A DNA stretch of 12,265 bases, from positions 1 to 12,265 of the forward strand of contig CAZJKW010000059.1 of the NCBI GenBank assembly GCA_964546835.1. Direction: 5' to 3'. Of this stretch, positions 1-7,562 are shown piece after piece (within the stretch, counting starts at the first letter, position 1; each line of letters begins with the position of its first letter). The translations under genes were made by a program, and so were the position numbers. The notes under the pieces were generated by a model. It was given only the letters and a program-made list of their open reading frames with translations. It searched no databases and was not told where the DNA came from. Source of the DNA: JAHCHL01 sp964546835 (lineage in GTDB: Bacteria; Armatimonadota; Fimbriimonadia; Fimbriimonadales; ATM1).

Positions 1-17
1 TCATAAATTTCATCAGC

Positions 18-20
18 TTA
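18..20 (-). other. In-frame TAA inside the conserved ALVTIE motif of the MG2 protein
   Basis: On the minus strand the codons read GCA CTG GTT ACA ATT TAA GCT GAT GAA ATT TAT GA, i.e. A-L-V-T-I-stop-A-D-E-I-Y. Alpha-2-macroglobulin-family proteins commonly have ALVTxE followed by a short acidic stretch here, so a single GAA-to-TAA change would explain the stop. The open frame continues to the window edge. Whether it is a real mutation or a base-call error cannot be told from the sequence alone. Confidence 0.7.
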
Positions 21-2189
21 AATTGTAACCAGTGCATGGCCTCCAATTGCCGAAGTAAGAATCACGGCCTTGCAATTTTCACCAAATTCATATTTCGGCT
101 TATTCAGTTTTACCGTCACGTTTTCCGATTTACCATAAAGGCTATTCCCGGAACCGCTAACAAATATGTAAAGGGTTGATTCAACACGATTTCCATTTTT
201 GTCATTCGAAATCGCGGTAAACAAATAGGATCCTTCTTCTTTTGGGCTAAACGAAAAATGACTTTTTCCTTCAGCGTCGCTGGTAACTGACTCTCGGTGA
301 ACAACTCGCGTCGTCAGTTCATTGTTGGTTTCGCTCCAAGATTCAATGGAAGCAACAAAATCGACCCGCGCGTTCGGTATCGGTTTTTCAACACCAAATT
401 CCGTAACCAAACATTCTAAAGAAATACTTTCACCGGTTTCAACAAACCAACAATCAGAATTAATAAAAACGTCAATTTCCCCGCGAGTCACATAAACGGT
501 TCCGCTTCCGTCGTAATATTTGCCACCTTCATCTTCAACAGATGCTTCAACGGTATAAACCCAATCTTGCGAGTATTCTTCTTTAATGTTAGAAGTATCA
601 ATATCTACAATAAACTCACCATTTTCATCCGTGATTCCGTTGACTTCTCCAATGTATTCGCCTGATCCACTTCCGTAATCGTAAGGTTCCTCGTAAACAC
701 TGTAACTTGCCCCAAACGCCCCCCAACTCGGTCTACGATAAATGCTTGCAGAAACTTTTGCTCCAACAACGGGTCCACCAAAAAAATACTCGCTTTTTAC
801 TTTTGCTTGAGCCCTGCTTCCGCGAACAAAATAAGGTTTTTCAGACTGAACGCTAACCGAATACTCGGGTTTTCGATAAGAGGAAATCGGTACGTAATGC
901 GTTGCTTCTGTGTCTCCGATTCTAATCGTGATTTCATATTCTCCGTTAATCGCTTCTTTGCCAACAGTAAATGAACCAAAAAAACTGCCAATGGAATTGG
1001 TATTAATCGTTGTGTTGAAAACAGCCGCACCATCGGGATCACTCACTTCAACAATTGCAGTTCCGGCCGGTGGAACAACTAATTGACTCCCAACAAGTTT
1101 ACGCACAATTCCCTTAAACTGAATCGTATCACCGGGCCTGTATACGGGACGATCGGTATACAAATACGCTCTTAAATTTTCCCGCGAATCCATATCATTG
1201 GGTGCGTACAAACTGACAATGGCTTGTGAGTCACCTTTTTGCGCTGTCACGGTAATCCTTTCTTGCGTTCGATTTTCTGGCAATTTAAAACGACAGAGTC
1301 CAACCGAGTTGGTCCGTCCAACAATTTGATTGACTCCTGAAATCGGTACCGAAATCGTTGCATCGGGTATCAGTTTTCCGGTTTTAAGGTCCGAAACATA
1401 AGCCAATACTTCACCATGCACGGTTTTAGTAATCAAAGCGATATCGGTAATCATTAACCATGCGCCGGCTTTGGTGGGGCCTGCTTTTGCGCTCAGCCAA
1501 TAAAATCCTTTCGGTAATGACTCAAAATTTAGAGTTTCTTTAAAAGTACCTTCAATATCGCGATACTTAATGTCATAGGATTGATTGCCAATTTCTTTAA
1601 AAATCCCCTTGTCCATCGTTGAAATGTCTTTGTTCCAACGACCTACAGACCAGATGACTTGTTCCAATCCTCCGCTTTTTACAATTTCATCAAAATTAAT
1701 TTTGTAAGTCGTGACATCAATCTTGTTGGCAGTTGAAAATCCATCAAATGCAAACTGGGGTTTTTCGTTTGGAAAGTAAACGTGCTGGCTGTCATAAAGT
1801 CCCAAGTAAGGTTCACTGGGCTTCATGTTAACGGTTAAATCAAATTTGCCTTCAGTAACCGTAACTCGAGTTACAGGCTGCATGTGTGCTTTTGCATACG
1901 CTTCGACCGTGTATTCTCCGGCCGGGATGTTCTGAAACGAAAACGTACCGTCATCACGGACCGTTCGCACAAAACTTTGATACTTCATTTTGGGAATTGC
2001 AAACAGAGGTACCAAAATCACTTTTGCTTTTGGCAAAACCTTTCCGTTTTCCGTCATAACCGCTTTGCCGCTAACCGTACAAACGGGTAATTCATCTTTC
2101 GCTCCAAATGCAAAAAGTGCGGCAGCTATCAAAATTGCAACGACGGCAGCAATACGGCTACCAAAAATAGAGGGTTCAGAAGTACGCAT
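18..2189 (-). CDS. Alpha-2-macroglobulin-like MG2-domain protein, N-terminal half, cut by an in-frame stop
   Basis: Bacterial alpha-2-macroglobulins are large periplasmic or membrane-anchored proteins thought to trap proteases. Residues 12-29 are hydrophobic after an Arg and read as a signal peptide or anchor; there is no good lipobox (LPVC at 34-37 has Val before Cys). Residues 38-122 look like a carboxypeptidase-regulatory-type beta domain. The MG2 hallmark TDRPVYRPGDTIQFKG lies at 345-360, and SYRKPEYSVSV (437-447) starts the next MG domain. Two more beta domains follow to about 680, then LNKPKYEFGENCKAVILTS, the strand pattern before the central part of the family. The frame stops at ALVTI, but codons beyond the TAA read ADEIY, the expected continuation, so the gene probably once ran past the left edge; the family usually exceeds 1,400 residues and the thioester half is not visible. 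The ATG overlaps the upstream gene's stop (TAATG). Family call firm; intactness doubtful. Confidence 0.85.
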   Translation of the reverse strand: MRTSEPSIFGSRIAAVVAILIAAALFAFGAKDELPVCTVSGKAVMTENGKVLPKAKVILVPLFAIPKMKYQSFVRTVRDDGTFSFQNIPAGEYTVEAYAKAHMQPVTRVTVTEGKFDLTVNMKPSEPYLGLYDSQHVYFPNEKPQFAFDGFSTANKIDVTTYKINFDEIVKSGGLEQVIWSVGRWNKDISTMDKGIFKEIGNQSYDIKYRDIEGTFKETLNFESLPKGFYWLSAKAGPTKAGAWLMITDIALITKTVHGEVLAYVSDLKTGKLIPDATISVPISGVNQIVGRTNSVGLCRFKLPENRTQERITVTAQKGDSQAIVSLYAPNDMDSRENLRAYLYTDRPVYRPGDTIQFKGIVRKLVGSQLVVPPAGTAIVEVSDPDGAAVFNTTINTNSIGSFFGSFTVGKEAINGEYEITIRIGDTEATHYVPISSYRKPEYSVSVQSEKPYFVRGSRAQAKVKSEYFFGGPVVGAKVSASIYRRPSWGAFGASYSVYEEPYDYGSGSGEYIGEVNGITDENGEFIVDIDTSNIKEEYSQDWVYTVEASVEDEGGKYYDGSGTVYVTRGEIDVFINSDCWFVETGESISLECLVTEFGVEKPIPNARVDFVASIESWSETNNELTTRVVHRESVTSDAEGKSHFSFSPKEEGSYLFTAISNDKNGNRVESTLYIFVSGSGNSLYGKSENVTVKLNKPKYEFGENCKAVILTSAIGGHALVTI

Positions 2190-3610
2190 TACACGGTTTC
2201 CTTTTTCATATCGGTTTTCAAAAAGTATTGAGTTGCTGATAACATCAGCAAAATTGCAATTGCAGAATAAATCACCAATCGAATCTTAACGTCGCGTTCA
2301 ATTCCAAGGCGGGATTCCACAAATCCGACAATCAAAACAATGCTGGAAGCCAACCCGGAGCAAATCGCTCCAATGGCGAGGTTACTGGTTCCCGTTAAAC
2401 AAGCAATAGCAGGGGCCAATGTCAGCCCAATTAACAGTCCCACAATTCCGTGAATACCAACCAAAAACAAGGACGTAATCAAAGCCAAGCCGGTAACTCC
2501 AATAACGCCGACTCCAAACAAAGAAGCATTTTTGCTATCGCTTTGCAGTTTTCGTCCGTATTCGGTAAGCGCAATTGGCAGCAATGCGCCAAACAGGGCA
2601 CCAATCACAGAATAATGTTGACTAACTTCAAGCGTACGCGAAAAACCGGCAAATTCCTCCATAAACACACGGTACACCAGCAAGCAAATTGGGAGGCAAA
2701 GCAAAGTTAATCCTTTAGAATGATTGAGACAATAAAAAACAGAAAAACCTGAAAGAACCAAAATTCCCATGCCATATCCGCGCGATTGGCCAAATGCGAC
2801 GGTTGCAGCTGAAATCCAAATCAAGCATGCCAACGCAACCGTACCTGCGCTTTGACTTTCGTTTTCACCAAACAACCAAAGAGTCAAAAAAGCACATCCG
2901 ACCCCGATGGCGCTTGCAATCGGAGCTGCAGGAATTCCGACAAACTGACCTGCAATTCCCCAAGTTGCCAAAACGGTTCCAATCCCAACAGCGAACGCAA
3001 TCCCCATCTTTTGAGAAGTTTCAAAAACGGCTTGGCCGGTTAGCAAAACAAGGCAGGCAGCAGCCAAAAGAGCAAACCCAACTGCAGATCGGTCATCTCC
3101 ACGCTGGGCTCCCAAAATCAAACCGCAATTTATCAATGCGGTCGAAATTGAAAAATGCCAAACCGCAGGAAGTTTCTTGCTCTCAGAACTCATCGCAAGC
3201 AGTGCGGCTCCGCAAGTGGCTCCAATGATTAATCCCATTCGAATTTCATAACTGTTTCTGCCGAGCAGCCAACTAATACAACCGCAAAGCAAAGCCATGG
3301 CAAAAGGAAAAACCGATACCTTTTCGGTCAAGTACGCGCGGGAACAAGTATGAACTTTGATGACCGACAGGCCTGCAAACAAAATCCCAAGTCCGGCAGG
3401 AAAAGCACCTGGATATCCCTCGTTAAAAAACCAACCCAGTCCCAAAGCAATTCCGGAAAAAAGAGCGGTTAAGGCGATGTTCTTTGCATTGCTCCCCAAT
3501 GCCAAAATATAAGAGTTAAATGGCGATTTCACCTTTGAATTTCTTGAATCAACAAGCCAAGCAACAACGGTTAAAATCAAACTTCCAAGCAGTACATATT
3601 TAGGATTCAA
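2189..3610 (-). CDS. Polytopic membrane protein of unknown function, about 15-17 membrane segments
   Basis: I do not recognise a family. The 473-residue product is almost entirely hydrophobic segments separated by short loops. Segments are visible at about 5-20, 45-61, 66-85, 100-116, 125-141, 152-167, 175-192, 202-222, 225-246, 255-273, 277-295, 299-312, 333-352, 366-402 (probably two), 408-430 and 443-463. The tail ends in a charged KTDMKKETV stretch. Gly/Ala-rich helices and no large soluble domain suggest a transporter-like or scaffold protein, but no signature supports a substrate. The start is a TTG preceded by GGGGGTGG only three bases away; no ATG or GTG lies nearby in frame, and a TTG at codon 11 is an alternative. 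The stop overlaps the MG2 gene's ATG by one base (TAATG), so the two are probably translationally coupled and may act together at the envelope. Confidence 0.75.
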   Translation of the reverse strand: MNPKYVLLGSLILTVVAWLVDSRNSKVKSPFNSYILALGSNAKNIALTALFSGIALGLGWFFNEGYPGAFPAGLGILFAGLSVIKVHTCSRAYLTEKVSVFPFAMALLCGCISWLLGRNSYEIRMGLIIGATCGAALLAMSSESKKLPAVWHFSISTALINCGLILGAQRGDDRSAVGFALLAAACLVLLTGQAVFETSQKMGIAFAVGIGTVLATWGIAGQFVGIPAAPIASAIGVGCAFLTLWLFGENESQSAGTVALACLIWISAATVAFGQSRGYGMGILVLSGFSVFYCLNHSKGLTLLCLPICLLVYRVFMEEFAGFSRTLEVSQHYSVIGALFGALLPIALTEYGRKLQSDSKNASLFGVGVIGVTGLALITSLFLVGIHGIVGLLIGLTLAPAIACLTGTSNLAIGAICSGLASSIVLIVGFVESRLGIERDVKIRLVIYSAIAILLMLSATQYFLKTDMKKETV

Positions 3611-3679
3611 CGTCCACCCCCGGACAATAGGTTTAGACGAAGTTCGCCGCTGCTTGTATGCAATCCTCCAAGAGGAATT

Positions 3680-4588
3680 TTATGAACTAATTCGTTCTAT
3701 ACTCTCTTTCAAAGCAGCCGCTTTTTTGGCAATCGTTGCCATCGTTTCCAAATCAACCGTCTGCGCACCGTCTTTTATGGCTAAAGAAGGGTTGGGGTGA
3801 ACTTCAATCATCAGCCCGTCCGCTCCGGCAGCAATTGCCGCAAGTGACAGGGGCTCAACCCATTCTCGTTTTCCTACAGCGTGGCTTGGGTCAACAATTA
3901 CCGGCAGTTTTGAGAAAGTCTTCGCAACCGGAATCGCACTGATATCCAAACTGTTCCGCGTGTTTTTATCGAAACTTCTGATGCCTCGTTCACAAAGAAC
4001 AATTTTTTCGTTACCTTCCAGTGCAATGTATTCGGCTGCACAAAGCCATTCATCAATAGTTGCTGCCATGCCGCGCTTTAACAAAACCGGTTTGCCAAAT
4101 TTACCGACTTCTTTTAACAAGTCAAAATTCTGCATACTTCTTGCGCCAATTTGTATCAAATCGGCAAACTGTCCAACCAATTCAACTTTACGCGGATCCA
4201 TTACTTCGGTAACAATTCCAAGTCCGGTTCGATCGGCAACACTTCGCAAAGTTTTCAGTCCGTCTCCACCCAGTCCGGCAAAAGAATAAGGAGATGTTGT
4301 CGGTTTATAGGCACCGCCTCTAATCAATTTTGCTCCACTATTTTTTGCGGCAACGGCAATTTCAAAAAGTGCTTCTTCGGATTCAACAGTGCAAGGTCCA
4401 AAAATAAATTCGAGTCCCTCACCGAAAACGGCATTCTTAACTTTCACTTGGCTCGGCATTCCGTTTGCAGCAACTAACTGATAACCGTTTCCATTGTGAA
4501 TAACACTAATCACAATCGGACTTGATTTGAGTTGTCCCACCAAATCCATAGGCGGCTCAGACCAAAATTGATCGGCCATCAACACCAT
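3680..4588 (-). CDS. aroF: 3-deoxy-7-phosphoheptulonate (DAHP) synthase, type I-beta, catalytic domain
   Basis: It condenses phosphoenolpyruvate and erythrose 4-phosphate to DAHP, the first step of the shikimate pathway, in the cytoplasm. Visible motifs are GPCTVES (64-70), RGGAYKPTTSPYSF (90-103), IGARSMQNFDLL (147-158), KRG (171-173), CERGIRSF (199-206), DPSHAVG (233-239) and EVHPNP (262-267). Cys66, His236, Glu262 and Asp273 have the same spacing (170, 26, 11) that I recall for the metal ligands of the Thermotoga maritima enzyme. The catalytic barrel is therefore complete. The ATG used here is internal: the same frame runs back to an ATG at 4696 overlapping the hisC stop, but a TAG at 4634-4636 interrupts it. 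No good ribosome binding site precedes 4588 (upstream bases GAGTCTACCGGTGCC). Residues 1-60 here are the rest of the N-terminal ferredoxin/ACT-like regulatory domain. Symbol could equally be aroG or aroA; function is secure, expression of this shortened form is not. Confidence 0.9.
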   Translation of the reverse strand: MVLMADQFWSEPPMDLVGQLKSSPIVISVIHNGNGYQLVAANGMPSQVKVKNAVFGEGLEFIFGPCTVESEEALFEIAVAAKNSGAKLIRGGAYKPTTSPYSFAGLGGDGLKTLRSVADRTGLGIVTEVMDPRKVELVGQFADLIQIGARSMQNFDLLKEVGKFGKPVLLKRGMAATIDEWLCAAEYIALEGNEKIVLCERGIRSFDKNTRNSLDISAIPVAKTFSKLPVIVDPSHAVGKREWVEPLSLAAIAAGADGLMIEVHPNPSLAIKDGAQTVDLETMATIAKKAAALKESIERISS

Positions 4589-4696
4589 GGCACCGGTAGA
4601 CTCGGTCTCTCTAACTTCACATCCGGCTGTTAGCTAAATTGCTCTAAACCGCTCGATCTCTTCTCTCGGAGAATCCGTTCTCACCAAAACAATCAT
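4589..4696 (-). pseudogene. aroF: Severed 5' end of the DAHP synthase gene (N-terminal regulatory domain)
   Basis: The ATG at 4694-4696 overlaps the hisC stop as ATGA and is preceded by AGGGA, a plausible ribosome binding site. It opens MIVLVRTDSPREEIERFRAI, then TAG, then LTAGCEVRETESTGAM in the same frame, joining directly to the DAHP synthase at 4588 (36 codons, exact multiple of three). The beginning MIVLV...EEIE and the segment AGCEV....TGAMVL match the first two strands and helix of the ferredoxin-like domain of type I-beta DAHP synthases, which begin MIVVLK in T. maritima. So the native gene was probably 3680..4696. CAG-to-TAG or AAG-to-TAG would each explain the break. Confidence 0.75.
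4634..4636 (-). other. In-frame TAG at codon 21 of the DAHP synthase frame
   Basis: The codons read CGG TTT AGA GCA ATT TAG CTA ACA GCC GGA TGT. Coding character and family similarity continue on both sides without a frame change, so this is a point nonsense change or base-call error, not an indel. Confidence 0.75.
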
Positions 4697-5811
4697 TTCG
4701 CAATCCCTGCCATCACTTTATCAAACGCCGCTCTCAAGGTTTCAAGTTGCGCTTCGGTTCCTGTACTTATCCTCATATGGTTCGGACAACCAAAAACGTC
4801 CCCGGTCCTTGTAATCACCCCTTCTCGAAGCAATGCGTCAAACAAAGGACGTGCGGGAACCCCAAAATCTGCCCAAACAAAATTGGCAAAACTTTCCGTA
4901 ACTTTTGCGCCGACTCCTTCCACAATTTCTGAGAGTCGCTTAACGGCAAATTGATTGTAAGAAACCGAACGCGCCAAAAATTCATTATCCTCAAGTGCGG
5001 CAATCGCTGCATCTTGCGCCGGAATTGTCAAGTTAAACGGTTCCCGGAGTTTGTCCATCGCGACCGCTATTTCTTCCGGCATAATCGCAAATCCCACTCT
5101 CAGTGCCGCTATGCCATACGTTTTGCTCAAGGTTCTAAAAATAACGACCGGAAGACCTTCTTCAAGCATTCGAAGCGAATTTGGATAATCCGAATGAGTC
5201 GCATAATCAAAATACGCTTCATCTAAAGCAACAATGCAATTTTCCGGAATGGATTTAATCAGTTCACGAACTTCATTTTCAAAAACAATAGTTCCGGTTG
5301 GATTATTCGGATTCGCAATCCAAACAATTCTTGTGTTTTTGTCAACGGCATTCGCCATGGATTTCAAATCATGCCGCGCATTTTCGTCAAGTGGAACTTT
5401 TCTAAGTTCAGCGCCCGCAAGTTTTGACATCGTTGAATACCTCGGAAAACTTGGGTCGCCTAATACGACATTATCTCCAGGACCAATCAAACACTCCGGC
5501 AAACATCTTAATAACTCGTCACTCCCGTCACCGACAACAATTTGTTCTTTCTTAACTCCGTATTTTTTTGCAATCGCATTTTTCAATTCGTAATGGCTCG
5601 CATCGGGATATAGGTGCAATTTTTCAACGGATGCCAAAAATGCCTTAACCGCCTTAGGTGACGGCCCCAATGGGTTTTCGTTGCTGGCTAACTTAATGAC
5701 TTCAGAGACTCCGAATTCCCGTTTGACTTCGTCAATCGGCTTGCCGGGTGAGTAGGGGGTGAGGTTCGCGACATGCTCGCGAATGCGAAAACGCATATCA
5801 AATTGTGACAT
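4693..5811 (-). CDS. hisC: Histidinol-phosphate aminotransferase family (HisC-type) enzyme
   Basis: A fold-type I, PLP-dependent class II aminotransferase; HisC converts imidazole-acetol phosphate and glutamate to histidinol phosphate. Counting from the Met at 5811, the signatures are KLASNENPLGPSP near 40-52, GDGSDELL (94-101), ANPNNPTGT with the PLP-contacting Asn170, DEAYFDY (197-203), the Schiff-base Lys230 in TLSKTYG, and Arg238 in ALRVGF. At 372 residues it is of normal HisC length and complete. The frame is open back to an ATG at 5844, but I chose 5811 because AGGGGTGG lies just before it and MSQFDMRFRIREHVANL resembles HisC starts; 5796 is also possible. Its stop overlaps the original DAHP synthase ATG. 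Coupling to the first shikimate enzyme and the absence of other his genes here suggest it may serve aromatic amino acid transamination, as HisC-family enzymes do in some bacteria; that is inference. Confidence 0.9.
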   Translation of the reverse strand: MSQFDMRFRIREHVANLTPYSPGKPIDEVKREFGVSEVIKLASNENPLGPSPKAVKAFLASVEKLHLYPDASHYELKNAIAKKYGVKKEQIVVGDGSDELLRCLPECLIGPGDNVVLGDPSFPRYSTMSKLAGAELRKVPLDENARHDLKSMANAVDKNTRIVWIANPNNPTGTIVFENEVRELIKSIPENCIVALDEAYFDYATHSDYPNSLRMLEEGLPVVIFRTLSKTYGIAALRVGFAIMPEEIAVAMDKLREPFNLTIPAQDAAIAALEDNEFLARSVSYNQFAVKRLSEIVEGVGAKVTESFANFVWADFGVPARPLFDALLREGVITRTGDVFGCPNHMRISTGTEAQLETLRAAFDKVMAGIAK

Positions 5812-5879
5812 ACCACCCCTAACTTTCAGGGCAAAACCTTCCAATCATTCCTTTTGAATCTCAAATCGGAGGTATTGCC
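5812..5879. promoter_or_regulatory. Divergent 68 bp gap between the hisC cluster and the flagellar operon
   Basis: It must hold the leaders, and perhaps the promoters, for both directions. The clear signals are the ribosome binding sites: GGAGG at 5868-5872, seven bases before the fliK ATG, and AGGGGTGG on the minus strand just before the hisC ATG at 5811. I see no convincing sigma-70, sigma-28 or sigma-54 promoter. The flagellar genes could be read from a promoter within the hisC coding region. Confidence 0.4.
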
Positions 5880-7553
5880 ATGCAAGTCAATCTTGCGGGC
5901 GCTGCGGGATTCTTCGCCGTGAATGCGGCGGCAGATAACGCAACACCCACCGAGGGGGAAGTCAAATCGTTCCCGATTCCGGGAAAGACCGAAGTCAGTA
6001 CAGACGAAGTTGACCAAGTAGCCATGGAAAAAATCATGGTGGAATGGCTGACCAAACTATCCGGCTTCAAGACTCCGCCTCAACAACTGAATAACATCAA
6101 GTTTCCACAAGGAAACCCCGAGGCACAGGACAATCAGCCGATCGCTGAAACCAAAAAGCAGGACGGGGCAGGGAACCGAGAGTCAAAGGTCAAAACTGAA
6201 CCTCAGTTAAAGCCGTGGTCTCAACTTATCCCTTGGGCAGACGTGGTGCCTCCGGCATCAGCCGATGTCGTACCGCTTCCTGTTTTCCATCCAACCAAAC
6301 CAGCGCCATCGAACGCACCGGCATCCGATGACGTTCCCGCACCCTCGGCAGACAATGCGCCCGGCTTCATCGTAACGTCTCCTTCACAGGACGTAGACTT
6401 CGAGCCCTACGCAGACACAGTTCCACAAACTTTGCCTGTTACAGGTCAACCCGTCTACAAAGGTGAGTCAAATGTCGATGTAACACCCTATGACGGGGCT
6501 TGGGAAGCAAAACCGAGACCTACATTTGGACCGATAGCGGACACAACCCCGGAACCGGCAGCGGATACGGTGCCAATATTCCCGACTCCCGGCAAAAAAC
6601 CCATTTCGCCGAAACCTGCTACCAGCCCAATCGACACCGATTCGGTAACCCGTGAAAGAACGAACCAGACGATGGACAAAAATTCCTTCCGCAATCTGTG
6701 GAACGAATTTCGTACCAAAGTCACCGAACTGTCGGAACAGGGTCTTGACAAAATGAGGCAAGTAGTGACCGATGCAATTCAATCGGGAGTACCCATGCGA
6801 GAAATTGCAAAAGTACTTGCAAACGAATTTCAATCGGTTGCGAAGTCGTTAAAAAACGGAGATTCTTTGACTGCACCGATTGGAAAAATCGTTTCACTCA
6901 TTGAACAACTTGCCGAAACAACTCCAAAACAAGCAGCGTTAATTTTTCAGCATGGTTTTCCCGGCAACAACAAATCCATAAATCTGAAATTTGCACTTGA
7001 AACCGCAAACGCAGATACAACTCCAATCATCGAAACCACAAAAGAACAAAAAACCGATTCAAAAACCATTGAATCAAAACCGGTAGAACTTTTGCAAACA
7101 ACAACAAAACCAACTGACAAAACAGTTGCTGAAACAAAACCCGAAGTCAAATCGGAACCATCAAAAGTGATGCAAAGAGTGGTCGAACAAATTCAAACTA
7201 TGCTTGAATCAAAACGACCACGCACCATTACGCTTCGATTGGATCCACCCGAATTGGGCTCGCTTCAAATCAGCATCAAAACCATTGGTAATCAAGTTGA
7301 AACAAAAATTCTTGCAACCAACGGTGATGTTCGCAACATGGTTGAAAACGGAAAAGAGCAGTTGATTCAAATGCTCAACAGCCGTGGTCTTGAATTGGGT
7401 GCGATGCACGTCGGAACTCAATCACAAAACCAAAATCAATCACAACGAACCATTACCCAAGATACAACGCCAACTTGGCGGCCGGAAGTATCCGTGGATT
7501 CGGTGGCGTCAGTTCGTTCCCGTCACCATGACGGGTTGGACCTAAATGCGTAG
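5880..7553 (+). CDS. fliK: Flagellar hook-length control protein FliK
   Basis: FliK is an exported molecular ruler that measures the growing hook and switches the export gate from hook to filament substrates. The C-terminal Flg_hook domain is at about 430-512, with LRLDPPELGSLQI (452-464) followed by an alternating strand-helix pattern ending NSRGLELGAMHVG; this is the signature that identifies the family. Residues 1-265 form a low-complexity linker rich in Pro, Ala, Asp and Thr with a recurring ADxxP motif (see findings). Residues 266-360 look helical (NLWNEFRTKVTEL...), and 376-428 are a Lys/Thr/Glu-rich linker. The 557 residues fall within the variable range for FliK. The codons of the first half are visibly richer in G+C than those of the second, which fits the Pro/Ala versus Lys/Asn content. 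GGAGG seven bases upstream supports the ATG. Its TAG stop lies inside the flgD ribosome binding site (TAGGAGA). Confidence 0.9.
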   Translation: MQVNLAGAAGFFAVNAAADNATPTEGEVKSFPIPGKTEVSTDEVDQVAMEKIMVEWLTKLSGFKTPPQQLNNIKFPQGNPEAQDNQPIAETKKQDGAGNRESKVKTEPQLKPWSQLIPWADVVPPASADVVPLPVFHPTKPAPSNAPASDDVPAPSADNAPGFIVTSPSQDVDFEPYADTVPQTLPVTGQPVYKGESNVDVTPYDGAWEAKPRPTFGPIADTTPEPAADTVPIFPTPGKKPISPKPATSPIDTDSVTRERTNQTMDKNSFRNLWNEFRTKVTELSEQGLDKMRQVVTDAIQSGVPMREIAKVLANEFQSVAKSLKNGDSLTAPIGKIVSLIEQLAETTPKQAALIFQHGFPGNNKSINLKFALETANADTTPIIETTKEQKTDSKTIESKPVELLQTTTKPTDKTVAETKPEVKSEPSKVMQRVVEQIQTMLESKRPRTITLRLDPPELGSLQISIKTIGNQVETKILATNGDVRNMVENGKEQLIQMLNSRGLELGAMHVGTQSQNQNQSQRTITQDTTPTWRPEVSVDSVASVRSRHHDGLDLNA

Positions 7554-7562
7554 GAGAAACCC

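Noticed and set aside
2079..2090. LPVC in the MG2 protein as a lipobox
   Set aside because: The residue before Cys is Val, which does not fit signal peptidase II preference, and the Cys lies several residues beyond the end of the hydrophobic segment.
2794..3228. 144-codon open frame on the plus strand
   Set aside because: It is antisense to the membrane protein gene; its Gln/Lys/Ser-rich translation is what reversed hydrophobic codons give, and it has no ribosome binding site or family match.
1..4696. Stop-codon reassignment (TAG or TAA read as an amino acid)
   Set aside because: TAG ends fliK right at the flgD ribosome binding site, TAA ends flgD, flgE, the membrane protein and the RHS gene at sensible places, and TGA ends hisC and the lipoprotein gene. 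All three stops therefore behave as stops here.
5812..5879. Sigma-28 flagellar promoter before fliK
   Set aside because: Neither TAAA nor GCCGATAA-like boxes at the right spacing can be found in the short gap.
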